Assembly (NCBI RefSeq): GCF_008271655.1
Contig: NZ_VKKX01000022.1
Coordinates: forward strand, 620,001-684,000
Length of the DNA stretch: 64,000 nt
DNA from: Gemmobacter caeruleus
GTDB lineage: Bacteria > Pseudomonadota > Alphaproteobacteria > Rhodobacterales > Rhodobacteraceae
Direction: 5' to 3'
Shown piece after piece: positions 37,463-46,162 of the stretch; the first letter of the stretch is position 1; each line of letters opens with the position of its first letter. The position numbers and the translations under genes were made by a program. Below the pieces are notes generated by a model that was not told where the DNA came from, did not search any database, and worked only from the letters and a program-made list of their open reading frames with translations.

Positions 37463-38365
37463 TCAGATGAAGACGAAGTCGTCCTTGCCAAGGTCTTCCC
37501 ACTTCACATCGGCCAGAATGATGGCCTTGTGTCCGTGGAGCGTGTGAAGCTCGATCTTGACGCCGGCCTCACCATACCCATCGAATGCCACATGGCGCCG
37601 AAAGCTCGGATGCGCATTGACAACATCGAAGACGATCTTGTCTTCGCCGGGCACGAAATCCCAGATCACGTCGTCATATTGGCTGTTGTAGTTGGAAATT
37701 CCGTCGCCGGCGCGATAGAGGAACTGATCCGCGCCCGCCCCGCCAAGCAGCTCATTATGCCCGGGGCCAGGATCCAGCACATCATTGCCGTAGCCGCCAT
37801 CCAACCTGTCATGGCCGCGCGCCCCTATCAGACGATCGTCGCCCCGCCCGCCTTCAAGCGTTTCGTTCAGGCTCGCCCCGATGATGGTGTCATTTCCCGC
37901 CCCGCCGTCCGCGCCACCGGACATATTGTTCAGCAGGATACGGTCATTGCCGCTGCGCAGCAGCTTGCCGATCGCATGGTCCCAGGAATAGGGGTCCGCA
38001 TTCGACATCAGCGACTGCAACTTGCGCGCCGGGATGTCCAGCCCACTGATCGTCAGGGCCGACCGCCAGCCTTCGCCTTCGACATAACCAAGGAATGTGA
38101 CCCGTGCGACATGACCGCCGGTCATCCGCCCCGCGCTGCCATCTGCTCCATCGCCGCGCCCGTTCAGGTCTTGGCCCAAGAACACGATGCGGGTCTTGTA
38201 ATCCCCGAACATCAATCCTTCGAGAACAAATGCCGGGGAATGACGCCCGCCATCATAGCGCAAATGGGGGTTGAATTCCGTGCTGGTGCGGTTCTGCCAG
38301 ATATCGACGATATCCTCGCCGTGAAACGCCCCGTGATCACGCTTGTGAAACCAGAAACGGGCCAA
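37463..38365 (-). CDS. RTX-repeat calcium-binding protein
   Basis: This 300-residue protein has a unique N-terminal half (about residues 1-145) and a block of calcium-binding nonapeptide repeats at about residues 150-215 (GGADGGAGNDTIIG, LEGGRGDDRLIG, LDGGYGNDVLD, LGGAGADQFLY). No signal peptide is present, and the last residues are DDFVFI, an acidic-then-hydrophobic end like those of type I secretion substrates. It is thus probably exported by a type I system, whose genes are not in the window. Its base composition looks less GC-rich than the neighbours, hinting at transfer. The function of the N-terminal half is unknown. Confidence 0.8.
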   Translation of the reverse strand: MARFWFHKRDHGAFHGEDIVDIWQNRTSTEFNPHLRYDGGRHSPAFVLEGLMFGDYKTRIVFLGQDLNGRGDGADGSAGRMTGGHVARVTFLGYVEGEGWRSALTISGLDIPARKLQSLMSNADPYSWDHAIGKLLRSGNDRILLNNMSGGADGGAGNDTIIGASLNETLEGGRGDDRLIGARGHDRLDGGYGNDVLDPGPGHNELLGGAGADQFLYRAGDGISNYNSQYDDVIWDFVPGEDKIVFDVVNAHPSFRRHVAFDGYGEAGVKIELHTLHGHKAIILADVKWEDLGKDDFVFI

Positions 38366-38469
38366 AATCGCACTCCTGCCTGTGTCGCGCCGGTCCTATG
38401 CACGCATAACGCGAAACGCAAACTGCGACGGGGCAGCCCCCGGCGGTGCGATACTTGCGCTGCGCCCGG

Positions 38470-40677
38470 TCAGACCCGCAGCAGCGCGCGCGCCTCGTGT
38501 GATTTCAGCGTCATGCGCGCGGCCTCGAAATTGCGCGGCAGAACGCCGGTCGCCAGATCGGGGAACAGCTTCACCACCTCGTCGCGGGTCGGGCAATCGA
38601 GGCCCGCCAGACTGCGGTCGCCGGGCTGGAAGCTTTCGCTCCAGGCGCCATCGCCCAGCACCAGTTCATGCCGGTCGAACAGCAGGTGAATATAGGTCAC
38701 CTCGCGCAGCGCGGCGCATTCGATGCCCGGCTGGCCGACCAGGTGAATGGCGCGTACCAGCACCTCATCGGTGCCGAACATCAGCTCGGCGCGCTGTCCG
38801 GTGACCAGCATCCGGTGCTGGCGCGACACCAGCATGTCGCGTTCCGGCAGGCCCTGGCCAAGCGCGCCCTTGCGGATGCGCACGGGTTGCAGTGCCGGGT
38901 CGGCGATCAGTTCGCCAATGCCCAGCCGACGCTGCCCGACCCAGCGGATCGGCTGCAAGCCATGGTCGCGCGTCATCACCCGCTGGCCCGGGCGCAGATT
39001 TTCCACCGCCACCTCGCCGCGATCGGTGACGATCGCCGTGCCGGGGGTGAAACAGGCCACGATATTCTCGATATTCAGAAAGGTGATGGTGCCGGTGACA
39101 TTGCCCCAGGAATCGAGGAACTGCACCACGCCGTTCTCGCCGTTCAGCGGGTCGCGAATGATGCGATGCGGCCCCAGCCCGGTCAGGTCGAGCGTGTCGA
39201 TATCATCGCCCGCCTCGCCGCCGTCGATGGTGTCGCCCAGTCCGGCATAGATGAAATCGCGGTCGCCACCGCCGGTCAGGAAATCACTGCCGGCCCCGCC
39301 GACCAGCGTGTCCTCGCCCGCGCCGCCATAGAGCCAGTCATTGCCGTCGCCCGCCTCAAGCCAGTCATTGCCGGCCCCGCCATCCAGCGTGTCGTCGCCC
39401 GGCCCGCCATAAAGCGAGTCATTGCCGTCATCGCCCAGCAGCGCGTCATTGCCGGCGCCGCCGCTCAGCGTGTCGTTGCCGGCGCCACCATACAGAAGGT
39501 CATTGCCCGATCCGCCATCCAGCAGGTCATTGCCCGCGCCGCCGTCAAGGTTGTCTTGCCCGTCGCCGCCATAGACAAGATCGTTGCCCGCATCCCCCCA
39601 GAGCGAGTCATTGCCGGCGCCGCCCAACACCGTGTCATTGCCGACCCCGCCATAGACCTGGTCATCGGACCCGCGCGCGTCGATATAGTCATCGCCCGCC
39701 GCCCCATAGAGGACGTTGGTATAGATATCGCCCGACAGGCCCTGATTGTCGAAGCCGATGATCGTGTCGTTGAAGGCCGACCCGAACACGCCGTCCACCC
39801 CGGACAGCACATCGCCCGCGGCATGGCCACCACTGGCCGTATTGTTGGAAAGGTTGATCGAGACCGCAGCGTTCGAGTCGCTGTAGTCCACATAATCCAT
39901 GTCCTCGCCGCCAATCAGCGTGTCGGCCCCTTCGCCGCCGATCAGGGTATCGTTGCCCTCGCCGCCTGAAAGGTAATCGCTGCCGGCGCCGCCCTCGAGC
40001 CGGTTGTTCGCCTCGTTGCCGGTCAGGGTGTCGGCATAGGCGCTGCCGAGCAGGTTTTCGATATCGCGCAGCCGGTCGCCATTGGCATCGCCGCCATAGC
40101 CGGTGCCCAGGCTGCTGGTCAGAAACCCGAGATCATTGCCCAGAAGGTCAAGCCCCAGCCAGGTGCCCGACCCGAGCGAGACATTCACCCCCGACGTGGA
40201 GGCAGAATAATCCGCCGTATCGACGCCCGCGCCGCCCTCCAGCGTATCCGAACCCGTGCCGCCGATCAGCGTGTCGGCACCTTCGCCACCATAGAGCGAA
40301 TCGCTGCCGGCACCGCCATCCAGCCGGTCATCCCCGGCGCCGCCCGTCAGCTGGTTGGAACTGCTGTTGCCGGTCAGCGTGTCATTGAAATCCGACCCGA
40401 CCAGCCGCTCGATCGAGGACAGGACATCGCCCTCGGCATGGCCGCCATGCCCGTCGCCCGTGGCCAGATCGACATCGACCGCGGCATTGGAATCGGAATA
40501 ATCCGCCGTATCGGTGCCCGACCCGCCATAAAGCGTATCAGCCCCGGCCCCGCCAAACAGCGTGTCCGCACCGCCATTGCCGCTCAGCAGGTCATTGCCG
40601 GCGCCGCCAAACAGCGAATCCGAACCATTCCCCGCGTTCAGGGTGTCGTTCCCTGACGTTCCGTTATAGGTTGCCAC
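38470..40677 (-). CDS. RTX-repeat protein with C-terminal Hint domain
   Basis: The 735-residue protein begins at once with RTX repeats (MATYNGTSGNDTLNAG), with tens of GGxGxDxLxG units to about residue 490, interrupted by three copies of a DYSDSNAAV...GSxFNDT module. At C542 (VACFTPGTAIV) a Hint domain starts, the fold shared by hedgehog proteins and inteins, running to about residue 690 with SRQHRML as the second conserved block. Such Hint-RTX proteins recur in Rhodobacteraceae and may self-cleave. No signal peptide is seen, so type I export is likely. The adjacent RTX gene lies 104 bases downstream. Confidence 0.85.
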   Translation of the reverse strand: MATYNGTSGNDTLNAGNGSDSLFGGAGNDLLSGNGGADTLFGGAGADTLYGGSGTDTADYSDSNAAVDVDLATGDGHGGHAEGDVLSSIERLVGSDFNDTLTGNSSSNQLTGGAGDDRLDGGAGSDSLYGGEGADTLIGGTGSDTLEGGAGVDTADYSASTSGVNVSLGSGTWLGLDLLGNDLGFLTSSLGTGYGGDANGDRLRDIENLLGSAYADTLTGNEANNRLEGGAGSDYLSGGEGNDTLIGGEGADTLIGGEDMDYVDYSDSNAAVSINLSNNTASGGHAAGDVLSGVDGVFGSAFNDTIIGFDNQGLSGDIYTNVLYGAAGDDYIDARGSDDQVYGGVGNDTVLGGAGNDSLWGDAGNDLVYGGDGQDNLDGGAGNDLLDGGSGNDLLYGGAGNDTLSGGAGNDALLGDDGNDSLYGGPGDDTLDGGAGNDWLEAGDGNDWLYGGAGEDTLVGGAGSDFLTGGGDRDFIYAGLGDTIDGGEAGDDIDTLDLTGLGPHRIIRDPLNGENGVVQFLDSWGNVTGTITFLNIENIVACFTPGTAIVTDRGEVAVENLRPGQRVMTRDHGLQPIRWVGQRRLGIGELIADPALQPVRIRKGALGQGLPERDMLVSRQHRMLVTGQRAELMFGTDEVLVRAIHLVGQPGIECAALREVTYIHLLFDRHELVLGDGAWSESFQPGDRSLAGLDCPTRDEVVKLFPDLATGVLPRNFEAARMTLKSHEARALLRV

Positions 40678-40809
40678 GTCTGCCTGCCTGTCATGCCCGG
40701 GGTTTGCCCCGGTGCGAAACTGCTCGGCGTCCAGATTACGTCAGCTTTGCGGCAAATTTTAGACAAAGGTGGCAGGCCGGCGGCGGAAAGCCCGCCACCT
40801 GTGACGGAA

Positions 40810-40832
40810 AAACCCCGGCAAGGCCGGGGTTT
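40810..40832 (-). terminator. Terminator of trcR
   Basis: A 10-base perfect stem AAACCCCGGC/GCCGGGGTTT with a 3-base loop, followed on the minus strand by a T-run, lies about 40 bases past the trcR stop. Confidence 0.9.
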
Positions 40833-40870
40833 CCCATGAAATTACAAGGAACTGCGCCGGGTCCGCCGGA

Positions 40871-41614
40871 TCAGTTTTCGTCCTCGTCATCCTCGTCATC
40901 GCCATGCGGCAGATTGAAAAAGCTGTCGGCGTCGGAATAATCGGCCGGGCTTTCCTCTTTCTCGGGCGCGCCAAAGGCCTCCAGCCCGGTCAGCGCATCG
41001 GCCGTGCGGGCCTCGGGCGCCATGCCCAGCGACTGTTCGGTGGACACCAGTTTGCGACGCTCGTCATCCGACATCACGCCGCCCTCGGCCGCCTTCTTGC
41101 GCACGGCGGCCTGCACCGCGGAATCCAGCTCCGACTGCTTGCACAGGCCAAGCGCGACCGGGTCGATCGCCTGCATGTTCTGGATGTTCCAATGCGTCCG
41201 TTCACGGATAGAGGCGATGGTCGGCTTGGTGGTGCCCACCAGCTTGCCGATCGCCCCATCCGACAGTTCGGGGTGGAACTTCACCAGCCACAGGATCGCA
41301 TTCGGACGATCCTGACGCTTGGACAGCGGCGTATAGCGCGGCCCGCGACGCTTGTCCTCGCCCACGGCGGCGGCGTTGAACTTCAGCTTCAGCTTGTACA
41401 GCGGGTCTTTCTGGCCGCGCTCGATCTCGATCGCATCCAGCTGGTTGTTCGCGACCGGATCGAAACCCTTCACGCCCGTCGCCACATCGCCATCGGCAAT
41501 GCCCTGCACCTCAAGCTCGTGCATCCCGCAGAAATCGGCGATCTGCCGGAAGCTCAGCGTCGTATTGTCCACCAGCCAGACTGCGGTCGCCTTGGCCATC
41601 AGCGGTTTCGACAT
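40871..41614 (-). CDS. TrcR-type cell-cycle regulator (DUF1013)
   Basis: The 247-residue protein matches DUF1013, annotated in alphaproteobacteria as cell-cycle transcriptional regulator TrcR. Helix-turn-helix-like segments appear in the first half (TTLSFRQIADFCGMHELEV and ELSDGAIGKLVGTTKPTIAS), consistent with DNA binding. The C-terminus is a highly acidic tail, GDDEDDEDEN. The start has GGAGAGAT just upstream. Its regulon is not predictable from sequence. The gene name is transferred from family annotation, so I leave the symbol blank. Confidence 0.8.
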   Translation of the reverse strand: MSKPLMAKATAVWLVDNTTLSFRQIADFCGMHELEVQGIADGDVATGVKGFDPVANNQLDAIEIERGQKDPLYKLKLKFNAAAVGEDKRRGPRYTPLSKRQDRPNAILWLVKFHPELSDGAIGKLVGTTKPTIASIRERTHWNIQNMQAIDPVALGLCKQSELDSAVQAAVRKKAAEGGVMSDDERRKLVSTEQSLGMAPEARTADALTGLEAFGAPEKEESPADYSDADSFFNLPHGDDEDDEDEN

Positions 41615-41742
41615 GCGGATCTCTCCTTTACAAATCTCTCCCGTGCCGGGAAAACGGCTGCAACCGATCCGGCTGCGATTTCCACGTTTTCGGGGAATTC
41701 AGCGGTCCCTATACTGCGAATTCAGCGCGGGGGAAAGAGAAA

Positions 41743-42402
41743 ATGCGTGCATTTGCAGGGGCCGCCCCCGCGATCCTGACCGCCATCCTGATCGCCTGCG
41801 CCACCACCCCCGCCACCGCCGAAGGCGAACGCGCCGGGGATTTCGACTATTACGTCATGGCGCTCAGCTGGTCGCCCAACTGGTGCGCCCAGGAGGGCGA
41901 TGCCCGCGGCGCCCCCGAATGCCGCAAGGGCAGCAACCGCGCCTTCACCCTGCACGGGCTCTGGCCGCAGAACGAACAGGGCTGGCCCAGCTATTGCCGC
42001 ACCGGCGAACGCGACCCCAGCCGCCGCGAAAGCGAGGCGATGGCGGATATCATGGGGGCCTCCGGCCTCGCCTGGTATCAGTGGAAGAAACACGGCCGCT
42101 GCGCCGGCCTGCCCGCCAGCAGCTATTATGCGACGATGCGACAGGCCTTCGCCAGCATCACGATCCCGCCGGTCTTCGCGGCCATCGACCAACGCTATAG
42201 CCTGCCCGCCTCTGTGGTCGAAGACGCCTTTCTCGAGGCCAATCCCGGCCTGCAAGCCGATCAGATCACCATCACCTGCGATGACGGCCTGATCCAGGAG
42301 GTGCGGCTCTGCCTGACCAAAGACCTCCAGCCCCGCCGCTGCGGCCCGGATGCCATCCGCGATTGCCGACTGAAAGACGCGATCCTCGAACCGCCGCGCT
42401 GA
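41743..42402 (+). CDS. RNase T2-family protein
   Basis: This 219-residue exported protein has an N-terminal signal peptide (to about residue 26, ATTPATA) and the RNase T2 core: active-site segment I FTLHGLWPQ with H71, and segment II WYQWKKHGRC with K116 and H117. Segment II normally reads HEWxKHG; here Y112 and Q113 replace the usual histidine and catalytic glutamate. Enough is retained (H71, K116, H117) that activity is possible but uncertain. Several cysteines suggest periplasmic folding. The stop codon lies in a 20-base direct repeat. Confidence 0.88.
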   Translation: MRAFAGAAPAILTAILIACATTPATAEGERAGDFDYYVMALSWSPNWCAQEGDARGAPECRKGSNRAFTLHGLWPQNEQGWPSYCRTGERDPSRRESEAMADIMGASGLAWYQWKKHGRCAGLPASSYYATMRQAFASITIPPVFAAIDQRYSLPASVVEDAFLEANPGLQADQITITCDDGLIQEVRLCLTKDLQPRRCGPDAIRDCRLKDAILEPPR

Positions 42403-42432
42403 TGCGCGGGGGCCTCGAACCGCCGCGCTGAT
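42384..42432 (+). repeat. 20-base direct repeat spanning the RNase T2 stop
   Basis: CCTCGAACCGCCGCGCTGAT occurs at 42384-42403 and again at 42413-42432. The first copy encodes the last residues (LEPPR) and stop of the RNase; the second is outside, suggesting a recent local duplication of the gene end. Confidence 0.9.
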
Positions 42433-42445
42433 CCCGCATGGGGTC

Positions 42446-42658
42446 ATTGAGTATTTGGGCAAGAAGCAAAGGCAAATCCGGCCAAGGGGATGGCCAAACG
42501 GCTTACCAACCGCAGCACCTGCCTGCCCCCTTGCTCCTTGTCCAAATACTCATTCTTGCCCGACGCCGCGCGCCCGCAAAATTTCTGCGCGCGGGCGCCG
42601 CCTGCCATGGCAATGCCGCCCGGCGAAGGCCCCGACGGGGCCCGAGCCGGGCGGCCCC
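42446..42658. repeat. Composite hairpin repeat, copy 1
   Basis: Module A: a 25-base stem built on ATTGAGTATTTGGGCAAG (42446-42470 with 42530-42554). A small GCGCCCGC/GCGGGCGC stem follows. Module B (42605-42658) begins CCATGGCAATGCCGCCCG and forms a nested hairpin: outer GCCGCCCGGC/GCCGGGCGGC, inner GGCCCC/GGGGCC. Both modules recur at 50153-50333. It fills the gap between convergent RNase T2 and adenosine kinase genes and may terminate transcription. Confidence 0.8.
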
Positions 42659-42663
42659 TGCAT

Positions 42664-43647
42664 TCAGATCAGGCCTTCCTTGCGGAACAGCGCCTTGAGG
42701 TCGGTTTCGGGGCGCGCGCCGAAATGGCTGATCACCTCGGCGGCGGCGGCGCAGCCCATGCGGCCGGAGATCTCCAGGCTCTGACCCGTCGCCATGCCAT
42801 AAATGAAACCGGCGGCAAACTGGTCGCCGGCGCCGGTCGCATCCACCGGCACCACGCGGCGCACCGGCACGACGGCGCGTTCGCTACCGCGGATCACGAT
42901 CACCTCCTCGCCCGAGCGGGTGCAGACCACCAGCCCCGCATCGGCCGCCGCCTGTTGCAGCGCGCTGTCGAGGTCGGTCTGATAGAGGCTTTCCCATTCG
43001 TGCTGGTTGCCGATCACATAATCCAAATCCCGCACCAGACGGCGGAAATCGGCGCGGTGGCGATCGACGCAGAACGGGTCGGACAGCGCGATCCCGGCCT
43101 GACCGCCGGCATTGCGGCACAGACGCGATGTGCGCTCGAACGCCTCTTTGCCCTTGGGCTTGTCGTAAAGGTAGCCCTCCAGGAACAGCAGCGATGCCTG
43201 GCTTGCCACCGCTTCCGACACGTCCTCGGGGCCAAGTTCGGACGAGATCCCCAGATAGGTGTTCATCGACCGCTCGCCATCCGGCGCCACGAAGATCATC
43301 GACCGCGAGGTCGGCAATTCGCCACCCGGCACCGGCGCGTTCACGAAATCGGTGCCTTCCTCGGCCATGGCGCGGGCGTAGAAGCGGCCAAGCGCATCGT
43401 CATGCACGCGCCCGATGAAGCCGGTCTTCAGCCCCAGATTGCCCAAGCCCGCCAGCGTATTGGCTACAGAACCGCCCGGCGCCTGCACGCGGTCCTTCAT
43501 CGCGGCATAAAGCAGTTCGCCCCGCTCCCGCTCCACCAGCTGCATGATGCCTTTTTCGATGCCCATCAGCTCCAGAAAGCTCTCATCGGCCTGGGCGAAT
43601 ACATCGACGATGGCATTTCCGATGCCGATGACCTGATACTTTTTCAT
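42664..43647 (-). CDS. PfkB-family adenosine kinase
   Basis: This 327-residue ribokinase-fold enzyme most resembles bacterial adenosine kinases, which phosphorylate adenosine to AMP for purine salvage. It begins KKYQVIGIGNAIVDVFAQ and has the substrate-side motif APGGSVANTLAGLGNLGL and the catalytic DATGAGDQFAAGF (the aspartate that activates the hydroxyl). Specificity within the PfkB family is inferred from overall similarity, so another nucleoside or sugar is possible. It follows nth with a 4-base overlap. Confidence 0.82.
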   Translation of the reverse strand: MKKYQVIGIGNAIVDVFAQADESFLELMGIEKGIMQLVERERGELLYAAMKDRVQAPGGSVANTLAGLGNLGLKTGFIGRVHDDALGRFYARAMAEEGTDFVNAPVPGGELPTSRSMIFVAPDGERSMNTYLGISSELGPEDVSEAVASQASLLFLEGYLYDKPKGKEAFERTSRLCRNAGGQAGIALSDPFCVDRHRADFRRLVRDLDYVIGNQHEWESLYQTDLDSALQQAAADAGLVVCTRSGEEVIVIRGSERAVVPVRRVVPVDATGAGDQFAAGFIYGMATGQSLEISGRMGCAAAAEVISHFGARPETDLKALFRKEGLI

Positions 43648-44288
43648 GCCGTCTTTTCCTCGAATGAGCAGAGATCCCGGATCAGGCAATCGGCGCAGCG
43701 CGGTTTGCGCGCGGTGCAGATATAGCGGCCATGCAGGATCAGCCAGTGATGGGCGTGTTGCTGGAACTCCGCCGGAATATTGTCTTCGATGGCGCGTTCG
43801 ACCTGATCGACATCGCGGCCCGGGCAGATGCCGGTGCGATTGCCGACGCGGAAGATATGGGTATCGACCGCCTGCGCCGGCACATGCCACCACATGTTCA
43901 GCACCACATTCGCTGTCTTGCGCCCCACGCCCGGCAGCGATTGCAGCGCCGCGCGCGACGAGGGCACCTCGCCGCCGTAATCAGCCACCAGTATTTCCGA
44001 CAGGCGGATCACGTTCTTTGCCTTTTGCCGGAACAGGCCGATGGTCTTGATTGCCTCGGTCAGGCCTTCCAGCCCCAGATCGAGCATCTTTTGCGGCGTA
44101 TCGACCGTGGCGAACAGCGGCCGCGTGGCCCTGTTCACCCCCGCATCGGTCGCCTGCGCGGAAAGTGCCACCGCCACCAGCAGGGTATAGGCGTTGACAT
44201 GGTGCAATTCGCCCTGCGGTTCGGCCTCGGCGGCCTGGAACCGGGTAAAGATCGCGCGGATCGTGTGATAATCGAGCTGCCTTGCCAT
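43644..44288 (-). CDS. nth: Endonuclease III
   Basis: This DNA glycosylase/AP lyase removes oxidised pyrimidines. The 214-residue product has the helix-hairpin-helix LPGVGRKTANVV with the catalytic lysine, the aspartate in VDTHIFRVG, and the C-terminal [4Fe-4S] set spaced CX6CX2CX5C (CTARKPRCADCLIRDLC). The start MARQLDYHT has GGAGG upstream. It is the first gene of the pair with the adenosine kinase gene. Confidence 0.96.
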   Translation of the reverse strand: MARQLDYHTIRAIFTRFQAAEAEPQGELHHVNAYTLLVAVALSAQATDAGVNRATRPLFATVDTPQKMLDLGLEGLTEAIKTIGLFRQKAKNVIRLSEILVADYGGEVPSSRAALQSLPGVGRKTANVVLNMWWHVPAQAVDTHIFRVGNRTGICPGRDVDQVERAIEDNIPAEFQQHAHHWLILHGRYICTARKPRCADCLIRDLCSFEEKTA

Positions 44289-44399
44289 GGCGCCCCTCCT
44301 ACCCTGCCGGGCAGGCGCTGCCAAGCGATGCCGCATGTTCCGGGTCGAAGCGCGGGCGATTGGCGCCTAATATGGGCCGATACCGCGCAGGAGACGCCG

Positions 44400-45293
44400 A
44401 TGACCGATCAAAGCCAGAGCTATCATTACACGGTGATCGCCCGCGCCCTGCGCGAGATCGACGAGATGCAGGCGGCGGGCAATGCCGGCCTGACGCTCGA
44501 GGGGCTGGCCGAGCGGATCGGCCTCAGCCCCGCGCATTTTCAGCGCACCTTTTCGCAATGGGTGGGGGTCAGCCCCAAGCGGTATCAGCAATATCTGGCG
44601 CTGGACCATGCCCGCCGCCTGCTGGCCGAACGGCATTCGGTGCTGGAGACCGCGCTGGCCACGGGCCTCTCGGGCACCGGGCGGCTGCATGACCTGTTCG
44701 TGACATGGGAGGCGATGACGCCGGGCGAGTTTGCCCGGGGCGGCGCGGGGCTGACGGTGTTCTGGGGCTGGTTCGACAGCCCCTTTGGCCCGGCGCTGGT
44801 CATGGGCACCGAGCGCGGCATCTGTGGCATGGGCTTTGCCGGCGAACAGGACGAGGCCGCCGTGATGGAAGACCTCGTCGGGCGCTGGCCGCAGGCAAAC
44901 TTTGTGGAAGACCCGCTGATGCTGCGCCCCTGGGTGCTGGCGGCCTTTGGCGCCAGCGGCACCGCGCCGCTCTGCCTGATCGGGGCGCCCTTCCAGATCA
45001 AGGTATGGGAGGCGCTGCTGGCCATTCCCAGCGGCCATGTCACCACCTATTCCGATCTGGCCCGCGTCATCGGCCATCCGGCGGCGGTGCGGGCCGTCGG
45101 CACGGCGGTCGGGCGCAACCCGATCAGCTTTCTGATCCCCTGTCACCGCGCGCTGCGCAAATCCGGCGCGCTTGGCGGTTATCACTGGGGTCTGCCGGTG
45201 AAACGCGCGATGCTGGCCTGGGAGGCCGCGCGGCATGAGGCCGGCAGCCCCGCGCCCGGCCCCGCGCGCGATCGTGAACCCGCTGAAACGTGA
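44400..45293 (+). CDS. Ada-like protein: AraC HTH plus O6-alkylguanine-DNA alkyltransferase
   Basis: The 297-residue protein joins an AraC-type helix-turn-helix (about residues 28-110, LSPAHFQRTFSQWVGVSPKR) to a methylguanine methyltransferase domain, with the acceptor C248 in IPCHRALR. It lacks the zinc-bearing phosphotriester domain of Escherichia coli Ada, so it is the shorter two-domain form. It probably repairs alkylated guanine and may regulate its own expression. It is divergent from nth, another DNA-repair gene. Confidence 0.9.
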   Translation: MTDQSQSYHYTVIARALREIDEMQAAGNAGLTLEGLAERIGLSPAHFQRTFSQWVGVSPKRYQQYLALDHARRLLAERHSVLETALATGLSGTGRLHDLFVTWEAMTPGEFARGGAGLTVFWGWFDSPFGPALVMGTERGICGMGFAGEQDEAAVMEDLVGRWPQANFVEDPLMLRPWVLAAFGASGTAPLCLIGAPFQIKVWEALLAIPSGHVTTYSDLARVIGHPAAVRAVGTAVGRNPISFLIPCHRALRKSGALGGYHWGLPVKRAMLAWEAARHEAGSPAPGPARDREPAET

Positions 45294-45395
45294 TGGGCGA
45301 AAAATCGCCTTTGCCCATGCAACGAATTCCGCTTTCGCGCGTTAGGCTCTAAGCTGGGACAGAGCCCGCATGGGCCGATGCGAACGAGGCATGAC

Positions 45396-46046
45396 ATGAC
45401 CATCAAGACTTCCCTGATCTGCGGCGCCCTGGGCCTGAGCCTTCTGGCCGGCTGCGTGCAGGATCCTTACCAGTATGACGACCCCAATGCCCGGGCCAAG
45501 GGGGGCGCCGTGATGGGTGGCCTGATCGGCGCGACGCTGGGCGCGACCTCGGGCGGCGATGACCGGCTGGCCAAGGCGGTGATCGGCGGCGCGATTGGCG
45601 CGGCAGCCGGCGGCGCCATCGGCAATTCGCTGGACAATCAGGCGGCCGAACTGCGCCAGCAGCTTGGCGCCAATGCCAATGTCGTGCAGACAGGCAACAG
45701 CATCAACGTGACCATGGGCCAGGATGTGCTGTTCGCCACCGACAGCTTCTCGGTCCGGCCCGATCAGCAATACAACCTGCAAGCCATCGCGCAAAACCTG
45801 GGCCGCTACCCGAACAGCCGGGTCGAGATCGTCGGCCATACCGACAGCGACGGCGATGCCGCCTATAACCAGACCCTGTCGGAGCGCCGCGCCTATGCCG
45901 TGCGCGACGTGATCGCCAGCTATGGCGTGCAGCCGGGCCGTCTGTCGGCCTATGGGCGTGGCGAAAGCCAGCCGGTCGCGTCGAACCTGACCGCGCAGGG
46001 CAAGCAGCAGAACCGCCGGGTGGAAATCATCATCATCCCGCGCTGA
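45396..46046 (+). CDS. OmpA-domain lipoprotein (YiaD-like)
   Basis: This 216-residue protein has a lipoprotein signal with lipobox LLAGC (cysteine at residue 20), a glycine-zipper region (GGAVMGGLIGATLGA, AVIGGAIGAAAGGAIG) and a C-terminal OmpA peptidoglycan-binding domain (EIVGHTDSDGDAAYNQTLSE, GRGESQPVASN, QQNRRVEI). It should anchor the outer membrane to the wall. The start at 45396 is chosen because CGAGG lies just upstream; an in-frame ATG at 45378 would place a charged stretch before the signal peptide. A terminator follows. Confidence 0.9.
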   Translation: MTIKTSLICGALGLSLLAGCVQDPYQYDDPNARAKGGAVMGGLIGATLGATSGGDDRLAKAVIGGAIGAAAGGAIGNSLDNQAAELRQQLGANANVVQTGNSINVTMGQDVLFATDSFSVRPDQQYNLQAIAQNLGRYPNSRVEIVGHTDSDGDAAYNQTLSERRAYAVRDVIASYGVQPGRLSAYGRGESQPVASNLTAQGKQQNRRVEIIIIPR

Positions 46047-46066
46047 CCCTTTCGGGCATGACGCAC

Positions 46067-46096
46067 AAAGGGCGCGGTTTCGGCCGCGCCCTTTTT
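46067..46096 (+). terminator. Rho-independent terminator
   Basis: AAAGGGCGCGG pairs with CCGCGCCCTTT across a 6-base loop, followed by a T-run, 20 bases after the OmpA lipoprotein stop. Confidence 0.92.
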
Positions 46097-46116
46097 CATT
46101 GCCCCCACCCGGATTT

Positions 46117-46135
46117 CGGTCATAAAATCTGACCG
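46117..46135. promoter_or_regulatory. Candidate operator of the GntR-family regulator
   Basis: CGGTCA and TGACCG form a perfect 6-base inverted repeat around 7 bases, ending 27 bases before the regulator's start. Position and symmetry suit autoregulation by a FadR-type dimer. Confidence 0.5.
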
Positions 46136-46162
46136 CAGACCGCCAGTCGGGCCGAGGATCAG

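Noticed and set aside
38470-40677. Apparent CRISPR-like or direct-repeat array
   Set aside because: The short repeats are the codons of RTX nonapeptides; they vary in sequence and lie in one coding frame, with no unique spacers.
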